Shown: positions 8,491 to 16,270 of the stretch, in pieces | Layout of the letters: each line of letters begins with the position of its first letter | How positions within the stretch are numbered: the stretch's first letter is position 1 | Virus record (IMG/VR): IMGVR_UViG_3300000117_000183 | Location: 1,243 to 27,777 of that record | Length of the DNA: 26,535 nucleotides | Reading direction: 5' to 3' (one strand) | Source: a virus | The notes under the pieces: generated by a model | The model's database searches: none | What the model was told of the DNA's origin: nothing | What the model saw: only the letters and a program-made list of their open reading frames with translations | Position numbers and translations under genes: made by a program

Positions 8491-9024
8491 TTATTTTCTA
8501 TCAGATTTATCATTATCATCCATCCACGCACCTATTATAGTATTATCAATTCTAAATTTACATACATATGCATCTTCTTCTGTACCCGAAGTGGTCATTA
8601 TTTTAGTACCATCCTTTTTACCATAACCATCCATAGTACCAAACTGTATTAACGTTTTAAATGTTGAACCTCCTTCTGGTCTACAATGTGATAGGGCGTG
8701 ATATAATGTACTACATGCTATGTTCGCGTCTATAGATTTTTTAGAAAAGACGGTTTCTTTCGGACCAATAAAATACTCCATCCCACACACCGTCGGTACA
8801 TTAATGTTCTCATTTTCAATCTCAACTTCTGTATTAACAGTGCTTGGTTCTTCTACCGTTTTAAATTTACTTAACCTGTCTTTAATAAATTCTTTACCTT
8901 TTTCAAAACCTTTTTTTATACCATCTCTTATTCCTCTTAAAAACCCTTGCTCATCAAGTTCCGATTCTGTAATACCCATTAACTCACGATTACGTCTTAC
9001 TTCATTTAAAATATGTTTGTTCAT
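8491..9024 (-). CDS. 177-aa protein with capsid-targeting-like N-terminus
   Basis: The N-terminus NEVRRNRELMGITESE closely resembles that of the 446-aa protein at 25746 (TEVNRIKEIMLLKEHG). Both end in a hydrophobic-x-Glu site of the kind cut by T4 prohead protease. It is followed by a charged helix (GIRDGIKKGFEKGKEFIKDRLSKFKTVEE) and a C-terminal domain with three or four Cys (VPTVCGMEYFIGP; NIACSTLYHALSHCRPEGG; AYVCKFRIDNTIIGAW). No family recognised. An exact TATTTATA box ends 13 bases before the ATG, and the previous gene's terminator lies just upstream, so it begins a new transcript. Confidence 0.75.
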   Translation of the reverse strand: MNKHILNEVRRNRELMGITESELDEQGFLRGIRDGIKKGFEKGKEFIKDRLSKFKTVEEPSTVNTEVEIENENINVPTVCGMEYFIGPKETVFSKKSIDANIACSTLYHALSHCRPEGGSTFKTLIQFGTMDGYGKKDGTKIMTTSGTEEDAYVCKFRIDNTIIGAWMDDNDKSDRK

Positions 9025-9037
9025 AATAACATTTTAC

Positions 9038-9045
9038 TATAAATA
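9038..9045 (-). promoter_or_regulatory. TATTTATA box upstream of 177-aa gene
   Basis: An exact octamer on the coding strand, 13 bases before the ATG at 9024 and just downstream (in transcription sense) of the UVR-gene terminator at 9061-9085, where a new promoter is needed. Confidence 0.6.
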
Positions 9046-9060
9046 CTTAGGAGAATAAAA

Positions 9061-9085
9061 AACCCCTCAGTTTGTATGAGGGGTT
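9061..9085 (-). terminator. Terminator of the UVR-motif gene
   Basis: The 9-bp stem aacccctca / tgaggggtt with a 7-base loop is followed on the minus strand by a T-rich run. It starts 5 bases after the UVR gene stop at 9091. Confidence 0.85.
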
Positions 9086-9090
9086 ATTTA

Positions 9091-9531
9091 TTAGGAGTTA
9101 TACTTCTTAATTTTATCTCGAAGTTTGATTGCTTTTTCAAAATCTTGTTTAGAAACTGCTTCATCTAATTGTGATTGTAATTCCTGAATCTTTTCTTTAT
9201 TAGATTCGATAGAATTAATCTTATCTCTCAGTTGAGCTGCAGTTTCGTAGTCTTGTGATTCTACAGCTTTGTTCATTTTATCTTTTAATACTGAAACCTC
9301 ACTTGAATCTTTTTTAGGTGCTGTGTTACCATAACGGTAAATGGAAGTTACCTGATAGGTTCCATCTTCTGATGTAAATGTTTCTTTTGTCCAAGCACCA
9401 TTCTCATCTTCACCACTATCAACATCTTTTTTACCTCTTACGACCATAGGGTTGTTATAGGAACCGAATCCATCAAATAATGAGTCAAACTCAGAGAACA
9501 AGTCATTAAAATTAAATTTTCTACGTAACAT
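9091..9531 (-). CDS. Small protein with two UVR motifs (146 aa)
   Basis: The C-terminal half contains two UvrB/UvrC-type (UVR) motifs, VESQDYETAAQLRDKINSIE near 85-105 and VSKQDFEKAIKLRDKIKKY near 124-142, joined by a coiled-coil-like segment. UVR motifs mediate protein-protein contact in UvrB/UvrC, in ClpC and in McsA-type ClpC partners. The N-terminal half (FNDLFSEFDSLFDGFGSYNN; WTKETFTSEDGTYQVTSIYRYG) is not recognised and has no zinc-finger cysteines, unlike McsA. The gene is transcribed divergently from the ClpC-like gene, which carries its own UVR motif. This suggests, without proving, an adaptor or regulator of that unfoldase. It ends at its own terminator. Confidence 0.82.
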   Translation of the reverse strand: MLRRKFNFNDLFSEFDSLFDGFGSYNNPMVVRGKKDVDSGEDENGAWTKETFTSEDGTYQVTSIYRYGNTAPKKDSSEVSVLKDKMNKAVESQDYETAAQLRDKINSIESNKEKIQELQSQLDEAVSKQDFEKAIKLRDKIKKYNS

Positions 9532-9597
9532 TTTTGGTTTTTTTATTTAAGTTTATTAATTTTACACTCATATTATGAATATCGTGCCAAACGATAA

Positions 9598-9626
9598 ATT
9601 ATACCATTACACTGACATTATGTCAT
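9598..9626 (-). promoter_or_regulatory. Sigma-70-like promoter for UVR gene
   Basis: On the minus strand ATGACA (9621-9626), 17 bases, then TATAAT (9598-9603). The -35 box is formed by the right arm of the palindrome at 9613-9625, so a protein on that palindrome should block this promoter. Confidence 0.6.
9613..9625. promoter_or_regulatory. Palindromic operator candidate 1
   Basis: tgacattatgtca, a perfect 13-bp dyad (TGACAT-T-ATGTCA) preceded by ac. It matches the second palindrome centred 31 bp away in the form TGACA-N3-TGTCA and overlaps the -35 of the UVR-gene promoter. Confidence 0.65.
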
Positions 9627-9643
9627 ACAAATTAAAAATGAAC

Positions 9644-9656
9644 TGACAAAATGTCA
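9644..9656. promoter_or_regulatory. Palindromic operator candidate 2
   Basis: tgacaaaatgtca, with arms TGACA/TGTCA around AAA and again preceded by ac. Its centre lies 31 bp (about three helical turns) from candidate 1, putting both on the same DNA face. It lies just upstream of the clpC-like promoter. Confidence 0.65.
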
Positions 9657-9660
9657 ATAG

Positions 9661-9690
9661 TTGATTTAGTGGTATAATCTTTACTATAAT
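9661..9690 (+). promoter_or_regulatory. Sigma-70-like promoter for ClpC-like gene
   Basis: TTGATT (9661-9666), 18 bases, TATAAT (9685-9690), ending 21 bases before the ATG at 9712. A second TATAAT at 9673-9678 has no well-spaced -35 partner. The two operator candidates sit immediately upstream. Confidence 0.5.
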
Positions 9691-9711
9691 TGAACTAAAT
9701 AATTTTTAAAT

Positions 9712-11733
9712 ATGATAGAATCAGTAGACCCAAACGATAAAGGACCAAGAAAAAAGAAAGAACAACAAAGTTCATCTAAGACCCCTGTACTAGACAATTT
9801 TTCGAGGGACTTGGTGAAACTAGCTTCAGAAGGAAGACTTGACCCTGTAATTGGTAGGGACAGTGAGATTAAAAGAATCGCTCAAATTCTTTCTCGTAGG
9901 AAGAAGAATAACCCAATTATTATTGGTGAGCCAGGTTGTGGTAAAACCGCAATTGTAGAAGGTTTAGCTATGAAAATTTTTGAGGGTGATTGCCCTCAAA
10001 ATCTATGTGATAAACGACTCGTTTCTTTGGATATGACATCTATTGTTGCAGGTACTAAGTACCGTGGACAATTTGAGGAAAGACTTAAGGTAATTCTTGA
10101 TGAACTTCAAGATAATCATGATATTATTATTTTTATCGATGAAATTCACACAATTATTGGTGCAGGTAATACCTCAGGTTCTTTAGATGCATCCAACATC
10201 TTTAAACCCGCATTGGCTCGAGGTGAACTACAATGTGTAGGTGCAACCACCCTCGATGAATACCGTGAGAATATCGAGAAGGATGGTGCTTTGGAACGTA
10301 GATTTCAAAAGGTAATGGTTGACGGTTCAACTCCTGATGAGACTTTAGAAATTCTTCAGAACTTGAAGTCTCGTTATGAGGACCACCACAAGGTCGTGTA
10401 CACAGATAAGGCACTTCAGACGTGTGTAACACTTGCGGACCGTTATGTTACCGATAGGGAATTCCCTGACAAAGCAATCGATATTATGGATGAGGTTGGT
10501 GCTCGTGCACAAATCAACGTTAAACTTCCTGAAATCATCGAAGAACTTCGAGCAGAAGCCCTTGAAATTAAAGATAAGAAGATTCAGGTTGTAAAGAGTC
10601 AGAAGTACGAGGAAGCTGCTCAACTACGTGACCGAGAACGTAAGATTATCGAAAAACTTGAATATGAGAAAGAAAAGTTTGATTCAAGAAAAGATGAGGA
10701 GCGTAAAGAAATCACCGAAGAAATGATTTACGATGTAGTTTCACATATGACTAAGATTCCTTTATCTAAATTAAATGCAGACGATAAGGAGAGTCTGTTG
10801 GATTTGGAGAGTAACCTTAACTCATCTGTAATTGGTCAAGAAGCCGCGGTTAAGACGATTTCAAAAGCAATTCGTAGAAACCGTGTGGGTATTAAAGACC
10901 CAAGTCGTCCAATCGGTTCGTTTATCTTCTTGGGCTCCACAGGTATTGGTAAGACACACTTAGCCAAACAATTGGCAAAAGAAATTTTTGGTGATGAGGA
11001 TTCGTTAATCCGTGTTGACATGTCTGAATACCAAGAGAAATTCTCTATGAGTAGATTGATTGGTTCCCCTCCTGGTTATGTTGGATATGACCAAGGTGGT
11101 CAGTTGACCGAAGCAGTCAAAAACAAACCATACTCAGTAGTATTGTTTGATGAGATTGAAAAGGCAAATAAAGACATCTTCTCAATCCTCCTACAAATGA
11201 TGGATGACGGTCACCTAACAGACTCTTTCGGTAGAAAGATTAATTTCAGAAACTGTCTGATTATTATGACTTCCAATCTTGGTGTTAAGAAACTACAGGA
11301 CTTCGGTTCAGGTGTTGGATTCGACACTACAACACGAATCTCAAATAACGAAGCAATGAAGAAGGCTTTGTTGGAGAAAGAGTTGAAAAATCACTTCACT
11401 CCTGAGTTCTTGAATCGCGTAGATGAGGTAGTAATCTTCAACCCACTAAGAGAAAATGAAGTTGAGCAAATCGTAGAGATTGAATTGTCTAAACTAGACC
11501 GTAGACTCGACCGTCTCGGATATGAAGTGACCATCGACAATAAAGTTAAGAAGTTCTTATCAGAAGTAGGTTTTGATGAAAAATATGGGGCAAGACCAAT
11601 TAAACGAGCAATTCAAGAGAAAATCGAAGATTTGATTTCAGAAGAAGTTCTTAGAGGTAATATCACAGAAGGCGTACCTTGTAAACTGAAAATGAAAGGA
11701 AAAGAAGAAGTAGTTTTAGAAAAGGGGAAATAA
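9712..11733 (+). CDS. ClpC-like double AAA+ unfoldase lacking the N-domain
   Basis: 673 residues with two AAA+ modules. D1 starts with the classical entry [22 protein letters not shown], Walker A GEPGCGKT (72-79) and Walker [16 protein letters not shown] near 140. A UVR motif ([17 protein letters not shown]) near 295-311 marks ClpC rather than ClpA or ClpB. D2 has Walker A GSTGIGKT (about 408-415), Walker [11 protein letters not shown] near 480 and arginine-finger region [12 protein letters not shown] at about 535-537 (GSGVGFDTT) occupies the place of the ClpP-docking loop of ClpC, so pairing with host ClpP is likely. Cellular ClpC is over 800 residues; the missing part is the N-terminal Clp_N domain that binds substrates and adaptors. 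It would unfold proteins for degradation in the host cytoplasm. Divergent from the UVR gene, with its own terminator. No ClpP gene is in the window. Confidence 0.93.
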   Translation: MIESVDPNDKGPRKKKEQQSSSKTPVLDNFSRDLVKLASEGRLDPVIGRDSEIKRIAQILSRRKKNNPIIIGEPGCGKTAIVEGLAMKIFEGDCPQNLCDKRLVSLDMTSIVAGTKYRGQFEERLKVILDELQDNHDIIIFIDEIHTIIGAGNTSGSLDASNIFKPALARGELQCVGATTLDEYRENIEKDGALERRFQKVMVDGSTPDETLEILQNLKSRYEDHHKVVYTDKALQTCVTLADRYVTDREFPDKAIDIMDEVGARAQINVKLPEIIEELRAEALEIKDKKIQVVKSQKYEEAAQLRDRERKIIEKLEYEKEKFDSRKDEERKEITEEMIYDVVSHMTKIPLSKLNADDKESLLDLESNLNSSVIGQEAAVKTISKAIRRNRVGIKDPSRPIGSFIFLGSTGIGKTHLAKQLAKEIFGDEDSLIRVDMSEYQEKFSMSRLIGSPPGYVGYDQGGQLTEAVKNKPYSVVLFDEIEKANKDIFSILLQMMDDGHLTDSFGRKINFRNCLIIMTSNLGVKKLQDFGSGVGFDTTTRISNNEAMKKALLEKELKNHFTPEFLNRVDEVVIFNPLRENEVEQIVEIELSKLDRRLDRLGYEVTIDNKVKKFLSEVGFDEKYGARPIKRAIQEKIEDLISEEVLRGNITEGVPCKLKMKGKEEVVLEKGK

Positions 11734-11747
11734 TTCCCCTTTTTTTT
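11720..11747 (+). terminator. Terminator of the ClpC-like gene
   Basis: Stem aaaggggaa / ttcccctt around a 4-base loop, followed by eight T residues. The gene's stop codon (11731-11733) lies in the hairpin, and the T tract also supplies the -33 TTTG of the next promoter. Confidence 0.88.
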
Positions 11748-11776
11748 GTTTTTACGAAAAAAGTTTTTTATATTTG
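11745..11776 (+). promoter_or_regulatory. Bacteroidota-type promoter for the peptidase gene
   Basis: TTTG (11745-11748), 20 bases, TATATTTG (11769-11776). This matches the known Bacteroidota housekeeping consensus TTTG...TAnnTTTG. It ends 19 bases before the ATG at 11796. Confidence 0.75.
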
Positions 11777-11795
11777 TATTCAAATCAACCACAAA

Positions 11796-12866
11796 ATGAA
11801 AAACGAACAGCTCAATCGTCTTAAAGAAGTTCTCTCAGTTCCCACAAAAACCTATAAGGAAGATGGGATGGTAGACTACATTATTAGTGTTCTTGAGACG
11901 ATTGATGGAGTGACGTATTACAATGACCCAATGAACAACGTTTATGCCACTAAAGGTACGCTACCTGATGGTGAGTTTTACCCGATGTTTGTTGCTCACA
12001 CAGATACGGTTCATGAGTTGGTTGATGACATTGTTGTAGAGGAGGAAAATCTCGAAAAACCCCCCACTTTTGGTCGAACGTTTACTGAAGAACTAAACTT
12101 ATCTCTAAAGGGATATACACCACAAGGGAATCCAACGGGAATCGGTGGTGACGATAAATGTGGTGTTTTTTTGGCACTCGAACTCCTTCGCACTTTGTCA
12201 CATGTAAAGGTCGGTCTTTTCGTATCAGAAGAGACTGGGTGTCACGGCTCGAAAGAGTGTGATGTTGAGTTCCTCAAGGATGTGGGATATGCGATTCAAT
12301 TTGACGCACCTGGAAATCATTTGGTTACCGAAGTTTGTTCGGGGGTTCGTTTGTTTGAAAGTAAAGGTGATTTTATTAATCGCATTATCCCCGTCTTTGA
12401 AAACTCTATGGGTGTGTCCCCATACCTTCAATCCCATCCATACACTGATGTATCTCAAATTAAGATGAAAGGAGATTTCTCTTGTATTAATTTCTCTTGT
12501 GGGTACTACAACATGCATACCTCTTCTGAGTTTGTTGTTGTGAAGGACGTAGAGGATGCGTTTAACTTGGCTGTCGGCGTTGTTAAGGAGCTTGGTAATA
12601 CGAAGTATGAGTACACTTATGTCCGTCCTACATATGACTACTACGGTCAAGGTAACTTGTTTACTAATTACGAAGACGAAGATGATGACTACAACTACAA
12701 GGAAACTGATTGGGTTGATGGTGATAACCACTACTTTCACATCAGTGAGGACGAGATTGAGATTGAATCTAAGTCGACTGGTGATGTAATCTCTCTGAGT
12801 CTAAAGGATATGGGTGATTTGTATCTCCTTATCCGTGAACGTTTGTTGGAAAACGAGGAGTTTTAA
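11796..12866 (+). CDS. M20-type zinc metallopeptidase (peptidase T-like)
   Basis: 356 residues. Motifs of the M20 (and related M42) di-zinc aminopeptidase group are in order: H68-T-D70 in FVAHTDTVHE, the bridging Asp in GIGGDDKCG (119-120), the catalytic/ligand pair E145-E146 in VSEETGCHGS, D170 in FDAPG and H241 in YYNMHTSSE. All expected metal and catalytic residues appear present. The lid domain between about 180 and 230 seems shorter than in cellular peptidase T (about 400 residues). The C-terminal ~75 residues are an acidic extension (NYEDEDDDYNYKETDW) outside the peptidase fold. No signal peptide, so it acts in the cytoplasm, probably trimming peptides. Placed after the ClpC-like gene under its own host-type promoter, it could process products of Clp degradation (inference). 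Its stop overlaps the convergent gene's stop. Confidence 0.88.
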   Translation: MKNEQLNRLKEVLSVPTKTYKEDGMVDYIISVLETIDGVTYYNDPMNNVYATKGTLPDGEFYPMFVAHTDTVHELVDDIVVEEENLEKPPTFGRTFTEELNLSLKGYTPQGNPTGIGGDDKCGVFLALELLRTLSHVKVGLFVSEETGCHGSKECDVEFLKDVGYAIQFDAPGNHLVTEVCSGVRLFESKGDFINRIIPVFENSMGVSPYLQSHPYTDVSQIKMKGDFSCINFSCGYYNMHTSSEFVVVKDVEDAFNLAVGVVKELGNTKYEYTYVRPTYDYYGQGNLFTNYEDEDDDYNYKETDWVDGDNHYFHISEDEIEIESKSTGDVISLSLKDMGDLYLLIRERLLENEEF

Positions 12867-14704
12867 AATGGGGAAAACAGTGTGTAGTTGTTCAACAGTT
12901 TAATTATTGTTGACAACTTCGCACTACCCATTTTTTTCTCACCATCTTTGTGGACTAAAATAAAATTAATTTTAGAATTTTTTGGGTTAACTCCTTTAAA
13001 TATAATTTCTGTACCATCATCTGATGTTTTAATCGGATATGGTTTATCTAACCCAAAATTCTTAGATATATAGTTTAGTATCCTTCTATACTCACTAGCA
13101 TCTGACACCACTTCGTCATCAGATTCCATTTCCTCTAAAACATTTTCCAAAAGATTAGTCATCTCACTATCAAACATTTCACTGAACACTTCATGGTCCT
13201 GATATTCGTGGTAGATTTCTAAAATATGTTCATTAAGGTCTATATTTCTATGTATATAATTCTCTAAGACTTGTTGTATAGATAAATCTTTATGATACTC
13301 CAAGTCATCTTCATACATTTCCAATAATCTATCTACACTTATTTTGTATTGGTCAAAACAACTACTATCATCTACACTTGTTAGTCCCACATCGTCATAA
13401 AGGTTACATACATTTTCATCAATATACTTTTTTACTCCCTCATGTATGGATGTATCTTCGGCTTGTGAGTATAAGTAACTAAATTCTTCATAAAATTTAG
13501 GAAGTCTTTCTTCTATAAACTTAGCCAATATCACATCTCCATCACCATTTCTAATTATTGTATCACCATCAAAGTACTTTAATAATTCTGGCTCCATAAT
13601 CTCAACGATAGAACGTAATAAACCAACGTGTTCCTCGTTTAGGGTATATAAAGGATAACCTTCTTTCATATCATCATCAAATCTATAAGTTTCATAAAAG
13701 AAATCACCGTTTGGATTTTCATAAGCCCAATTGTAATGACTTATAACGTCTTCACCTATCTCTTCCTCCATTAACTTTAAAAAGTTTGTCAATTCATCAC
13801 TAAAATTAAGTATTACATCTTCACCATCAAAACGGTCAAAGAAATCAGAATTTAAAGATTCATACATCGATAGTTTAGGATTACCCTTAACCTTTTTTAG
13901 GGTTTCATAATCATCACCCTTTTCAGTCAATTTTTGAATTTCATCTTTAATAGGTGCAAATCTTTCTAATAAGAACGTATATCTTTCACCACCGTCTTGT
14001 TGATTATATACTTCTGGTGTACCGTTACCAAACGGTATTAAAAGCGCCATCTTCCCATAAGTCCTATCTGAGGACTTTTTATCAATTATGTAATATAACT
14101 TACCTTTTGATGTATATCTGTTAAAGTAGTCTTCGTTATCTCGTGTAGTAGTACACCATTTGGTGTTTGCTCCGTAATAACAAGATGATGTATGTGATAA
14201 TGGTCTAATAATTAAAAATCTATCATCCTCATATAACTTTTCAGATTCCTTTTTACTTTTCTCTTCTTGGTCTGAAAGAAATTGAAATTTATCGTAAAAA
14301 TTTAAAAATTTCTGTAACTCATATACAGTATCGAAAGAGTTTATATCTTTTGGACTTCTTAAAACTTTATTTTTAGAATCTTCAGAGTAAAATATCGTTT
14401 CGCTCTCATCTTCGTCCATCATTTTTTCAACTTTTTCTTTAGAGAGTCTATCGACTATACTGTGATAATTTTTAACAATTTCACTAATTTCATCTGTGGT
14501 ATGTCGTAATGACGATACCCTATTACCTATAGTTATAAACTTTTTAATCGCCCACTCAGAGTACTTCTTAGTTACACTAGGGTCATTATCTATAATTTGT
14601 TCTGCAAGTGATATAGCATCATCAGACAGACCCTCAAGTTGTGGTCTGAACTTATCTATTATACGTTCCTTTTTACCTTCTATTAATAGAGTTATAAACT
14701 TCAT
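12863..14704 (-). CDS. Large phage protein with TKWCTT motif (613 aa)
   Basis: Begins MKFITLLIEGKKERIIDKF, which resembles the capsid-targeting leader of T4 internal proteins, including a cleavage-like LIE-G. A basic helical region follows. Around residue 180 is SCYYGANTKWCTTTRDNED, then GKLYYIIDKKSSDRTYGKMAL and EVYNQQDGG. I associate this Cys-Trp-Cys pattern with a family of large proteins frequent in T4-like aquatic phages; its function is unknown to me. The remaining 350 residues are acidic and helical. An exact TATTTATA box ends 7 bases before the ATG. Convergent with the peptidase gene, sharing the four bases TTAA at the two stops. A shortened copy of its N-terminus lies at 16087-16215. 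Confidence 0.82.
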   Translation of the reverse strand: MKFITLLIEGKKERIIDKFRPQLEGLSDDAISLAEQIIDNDPSVTKKYSEWAIKKFITIGNRVSSLRHTTDEISEIVKNYHSIVDRLSKEKVEKMMDEDESETIFYSEDSKNKVLRSPKDINSFDTVYELQKFLNFYDKFQFLSDQEEKSKKESEKLYEDDRFLIIRPLSHTSSCYYGANTKWCTTTRDNEDYFNRYTSKGKLYYIIDKKSSDRTYGKMALLIPFGNGTPEVYNQQDGGERYTFLLERFAPIKDEIQKLTEKGDDYETLKKVKGNPKLSMYESLNSDFFDRFDGEDVILNFSDELTNFLKLMEEEIGEDVISHYNWAYENPNGDFFYETYRFDDDMKEGYPLYTLNEEHVGLLRSIVEIMEPELLKYFDGDTIIRNGDGDVILAKFIEERLPKFYEEFSYLYSQAEDTSIHEGVKKYIDENVCNLYDDVGLTSVDDSSCFDQYKISVDRLLEMYEDDLEYHKDLSIQQVLENYIHRNIDLNEHILEIYHEYQDHEVFSEMFDSEMTNLLENVLEEMESDDEVVSDASEYRRILNYISKNFGLDKPYPIKTSDDGTEIIFKGVNPKNSKINFILVHKDGEKKMGSAKLSTIIKLLNNYTLFSPF

Positions 14705-14711
14705 GTTATTT

Positions 14712-14719
14712 TATAAATA
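14712..14719 (-). promoter_or_regulatory. TATTTATA box upstream of 613-aa gene
   Basis: An exact octamer (AGTATTTATAAAATAAC then ATG), 7 bases from the start. It is paired with a divergent copy at 14761-14768, so one gap carries two boxes for two divergent genes. Confidence 0.6.
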
Positions 14720-14760
14720 CTTTAGTTTGGAATAACTGTGATACTTTACTATAATAGTTA

Positions 14761-14768
14761 TATTTATA
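14761..14768 (+). promoter_or_regulatory. TATTTATA box upstream of 431-aa gene
   Basis: An exact octamer 18 bases before the ATG at 14787. It sits beside an inverted repeat ATAACT (14732-14737) / AGTTAT (14756-14761) of uncertain meaning. Confidence 0.58.
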
Positions 14769-14786
14769 TGATATAAGTTTAAAATT

Positions 14787-16082
14787 ATGAATCAATTTAG
14801 TATAAATGATGAAGAAAGAAAAAGAATTTTAAATCTTCATGAAAATGCGACAAAAAGACAGTATTTAAAAGAACAATCTAATACTATTAAATACGGTAAT
14901 TGTGTTGGTAAAGTACCTGTTAGTGACGCATCGGGGATGATACGTACTATAGAAAAGTCTGGAAATCGATACACTGCAGAATTTAGTTTAACGGCATATT
15001 TCTCAGCTACAGAATCTACTGATGAAGGTTACAGGTCCGCATTAAGTAAACTTAAAAAAAGTATTGACGCACAAATCAAAAAAAGAGGATTAGAAAATGA
15101 AGGTTTACAGTTTGCTAAAATAATTAATATATCTGATATTGAAGGAAGTGCAAGTAACTATTTAGGAGGTTCTCTTAAACCAACTAACGATAAATACGGT
15201 AAACCATTTTCTACAGAAGCATTAGAACAACCACCTTATGACAGTTTACCAGGAAAAGGTAGTCCTGACTGGGATAAAAACTTAGGATATGCGAATAGTA
15301 GATGGAGTAGTATGGTTAATTTTATTATTAATAATGGGGATTCAGTAGGATTCAAAGTTAATCCTAATGTTAAACCAGAAAACATAATATCTATCATTAG
15401 AGATACTGGTGGTTGTATCGACGAAAAAAGAGACACTAAAAATTATCCTGCAGCAGGACAATATGTTAAAGTGCAGGGCACTGTACAATTAACAAAAGGT
15501 GAAGAAGAGGAACCCGAAGAAGACATAATTAGTTGTGCCGATGGTCTTAAAATAATTATTGGTTATTTCCCAGAATCAATTAACCTCGCAGGAATTGAGT
15601 TTAAAAATTCAAGGTCCAGCCACACATGTAACTATGCTACTTATGATATATTTTTAAATGGGGTTAAAATAGGTATTTCTAATATGAATAATGATAAAGG
15701 AAATCGTCGCATTTTTGATAGTCGTGAAGCTAGTTTAGGTAAAGATGAACCGGGATATCGTGGACCAATACGTAGCGGTGCTCGTGTATATACTATTTTT
15801 GATGTTCCATCTTCAGAAATAGAAGAAATTGCTAAAAGAAGTGAGTCAGGTGAGATAACAATATCCATGCAAGGTACTGATGGTGCACTTAGAAAAAATG
15901 GTGAAATGCATGGAGACGCTCCATTAGTTTGTGCTATTGTTGAAGAAGAAGATGGAAATAATAGAGTCGTATACGGACCTAAGGAACCATTTAAAAATAA
16001 TAGTGGTTTTAACAAACCGACATTTAGAGAATTAGGTACTTTTGACCCTTGTAATGAGGTTCGAGTAATACCTAAGATTTAA
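14787..16082 (+). CDS. 431-aa protein, probably virion or packaged
   Basis: The N-terminus NDEERKRILNLHE-NATKRQYLKE-Q is charged and helical with two hydrophobic-x-Glu sites, in the style of the capsid-targeting leaders seen in other genes here. Residues 60-240 contain FSLTAYFSATESTDEGYRSA, GSASNYLGG and LGYANSRWSSMVNFI. This spacing of an AxN/RA-like helix loosely recalls OmpA-like periplasmic domains, but the match is too weak to claim. After an acidic linker (KGEEEEPEEDI) comes a second domain with paired cysteines (ISCADGLKIIIGYFPE; SHTCNYATYDIFLNGVKIG; PLVCAIVEEED). No known family. No terminator follows; the next gene is on the other strand 4 bases on. Confidence 0.75.
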   Translation: MNQFSINDEERKRILNLHENATKRQYLKEQSNTIKYGNCVGKVPVSDASGMIRTIEKSGNRYTAEFSLTAYFSATESTDEGYRSALSKLKKSIDAQIKKRGLENEGLQFAKIINISDIEGSASNYLGGSLKPTNDKYGKPFSTEALEQPPYDSLPGKGSPDWDKNLGYANSRWSSMVNFIINNGDSVGFKVNPNVKPENIISIIRDTGGCIDEKRDTKNYPAAGQYVKVQGTVQLTKGEEEEPEEDIISCADGLKIIIGYFPESINLAGIEFKNSRSSHTCNYATYDIFLNGVKIGISNMNNDKGNRRIFDSREASLGKDEPGYRGPIRSGARVYTIFDVPSSEIEEIAKRSESGEITISMQGTDGALRKNGEMHGDAPLVCAIVEEEDGNNRVVYGPKEPFKNNSGFNKPTFRELGTFDPCNEVRVIPKI

Positions 16083-16086
16083 GTTA

Positions 16087-16215
16087 TTAATTTTCTTCTA
16101 TTATTGTATCAGGAGGTGTTGTTAATAGTCTAATATCTTTTGACACGAGTTGACCATGGTACTTATCCATTAGTCGTTCCTTTTTATCCCCAAGTAGTAA
16201 ATTTAAGAATTTCAA
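16087..16215 (-). pseudogene. Truncated paralogue of the 613-aa protein's N-terminus
   Basis: A 42-codon reading frame starting at TTG (16213-16215) and ending at TAA (16087-16089). It reads KFLNLLLGDKKERLMDKY and aligns with KFITLLIEGKKERIIDKF of the 613-aa protein, then diverges and stops. The homology extends upstream: the octamer equivalent is TACTTATA (16227-16234) at a similar distance from the start. The expected ATG is TTG, and the LIE-G cleavage-like site is LGD. The simplest reading is a duplicated leader region whose gene body was lost; a tiny functional protein with a TTG start is possible. Confidence 0.6.
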
Positions 16216-16270
16216 AAAATATTTTTTATAAGTATTTGGTTTAACGAAAAAAAATTCATATATTCATAAT

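Noticed and set aside
10202-10623. Minus-strand frames of 76 and 92 codons inside the Clp-like gene
   Set aside because: Antisense shadows of a strongly conserved AAA+ gene with no recognisable motif or start signal.
14732-14761. Inverted repeat ATAACT...AGTTAT as a terminator or operator
   Set aside because: Only a 6-bp AT-rich stem with an 18-base loop in a divergent promoter gap; too weak to call alone.
15000-15420. OmpA-like peptidoglycan-binding domain in the 431-aa protein
   Set aside because: The spacing is suggestive but the diagnostic Asp/Arg positions could not be placed by eye; a profile search would be needed.
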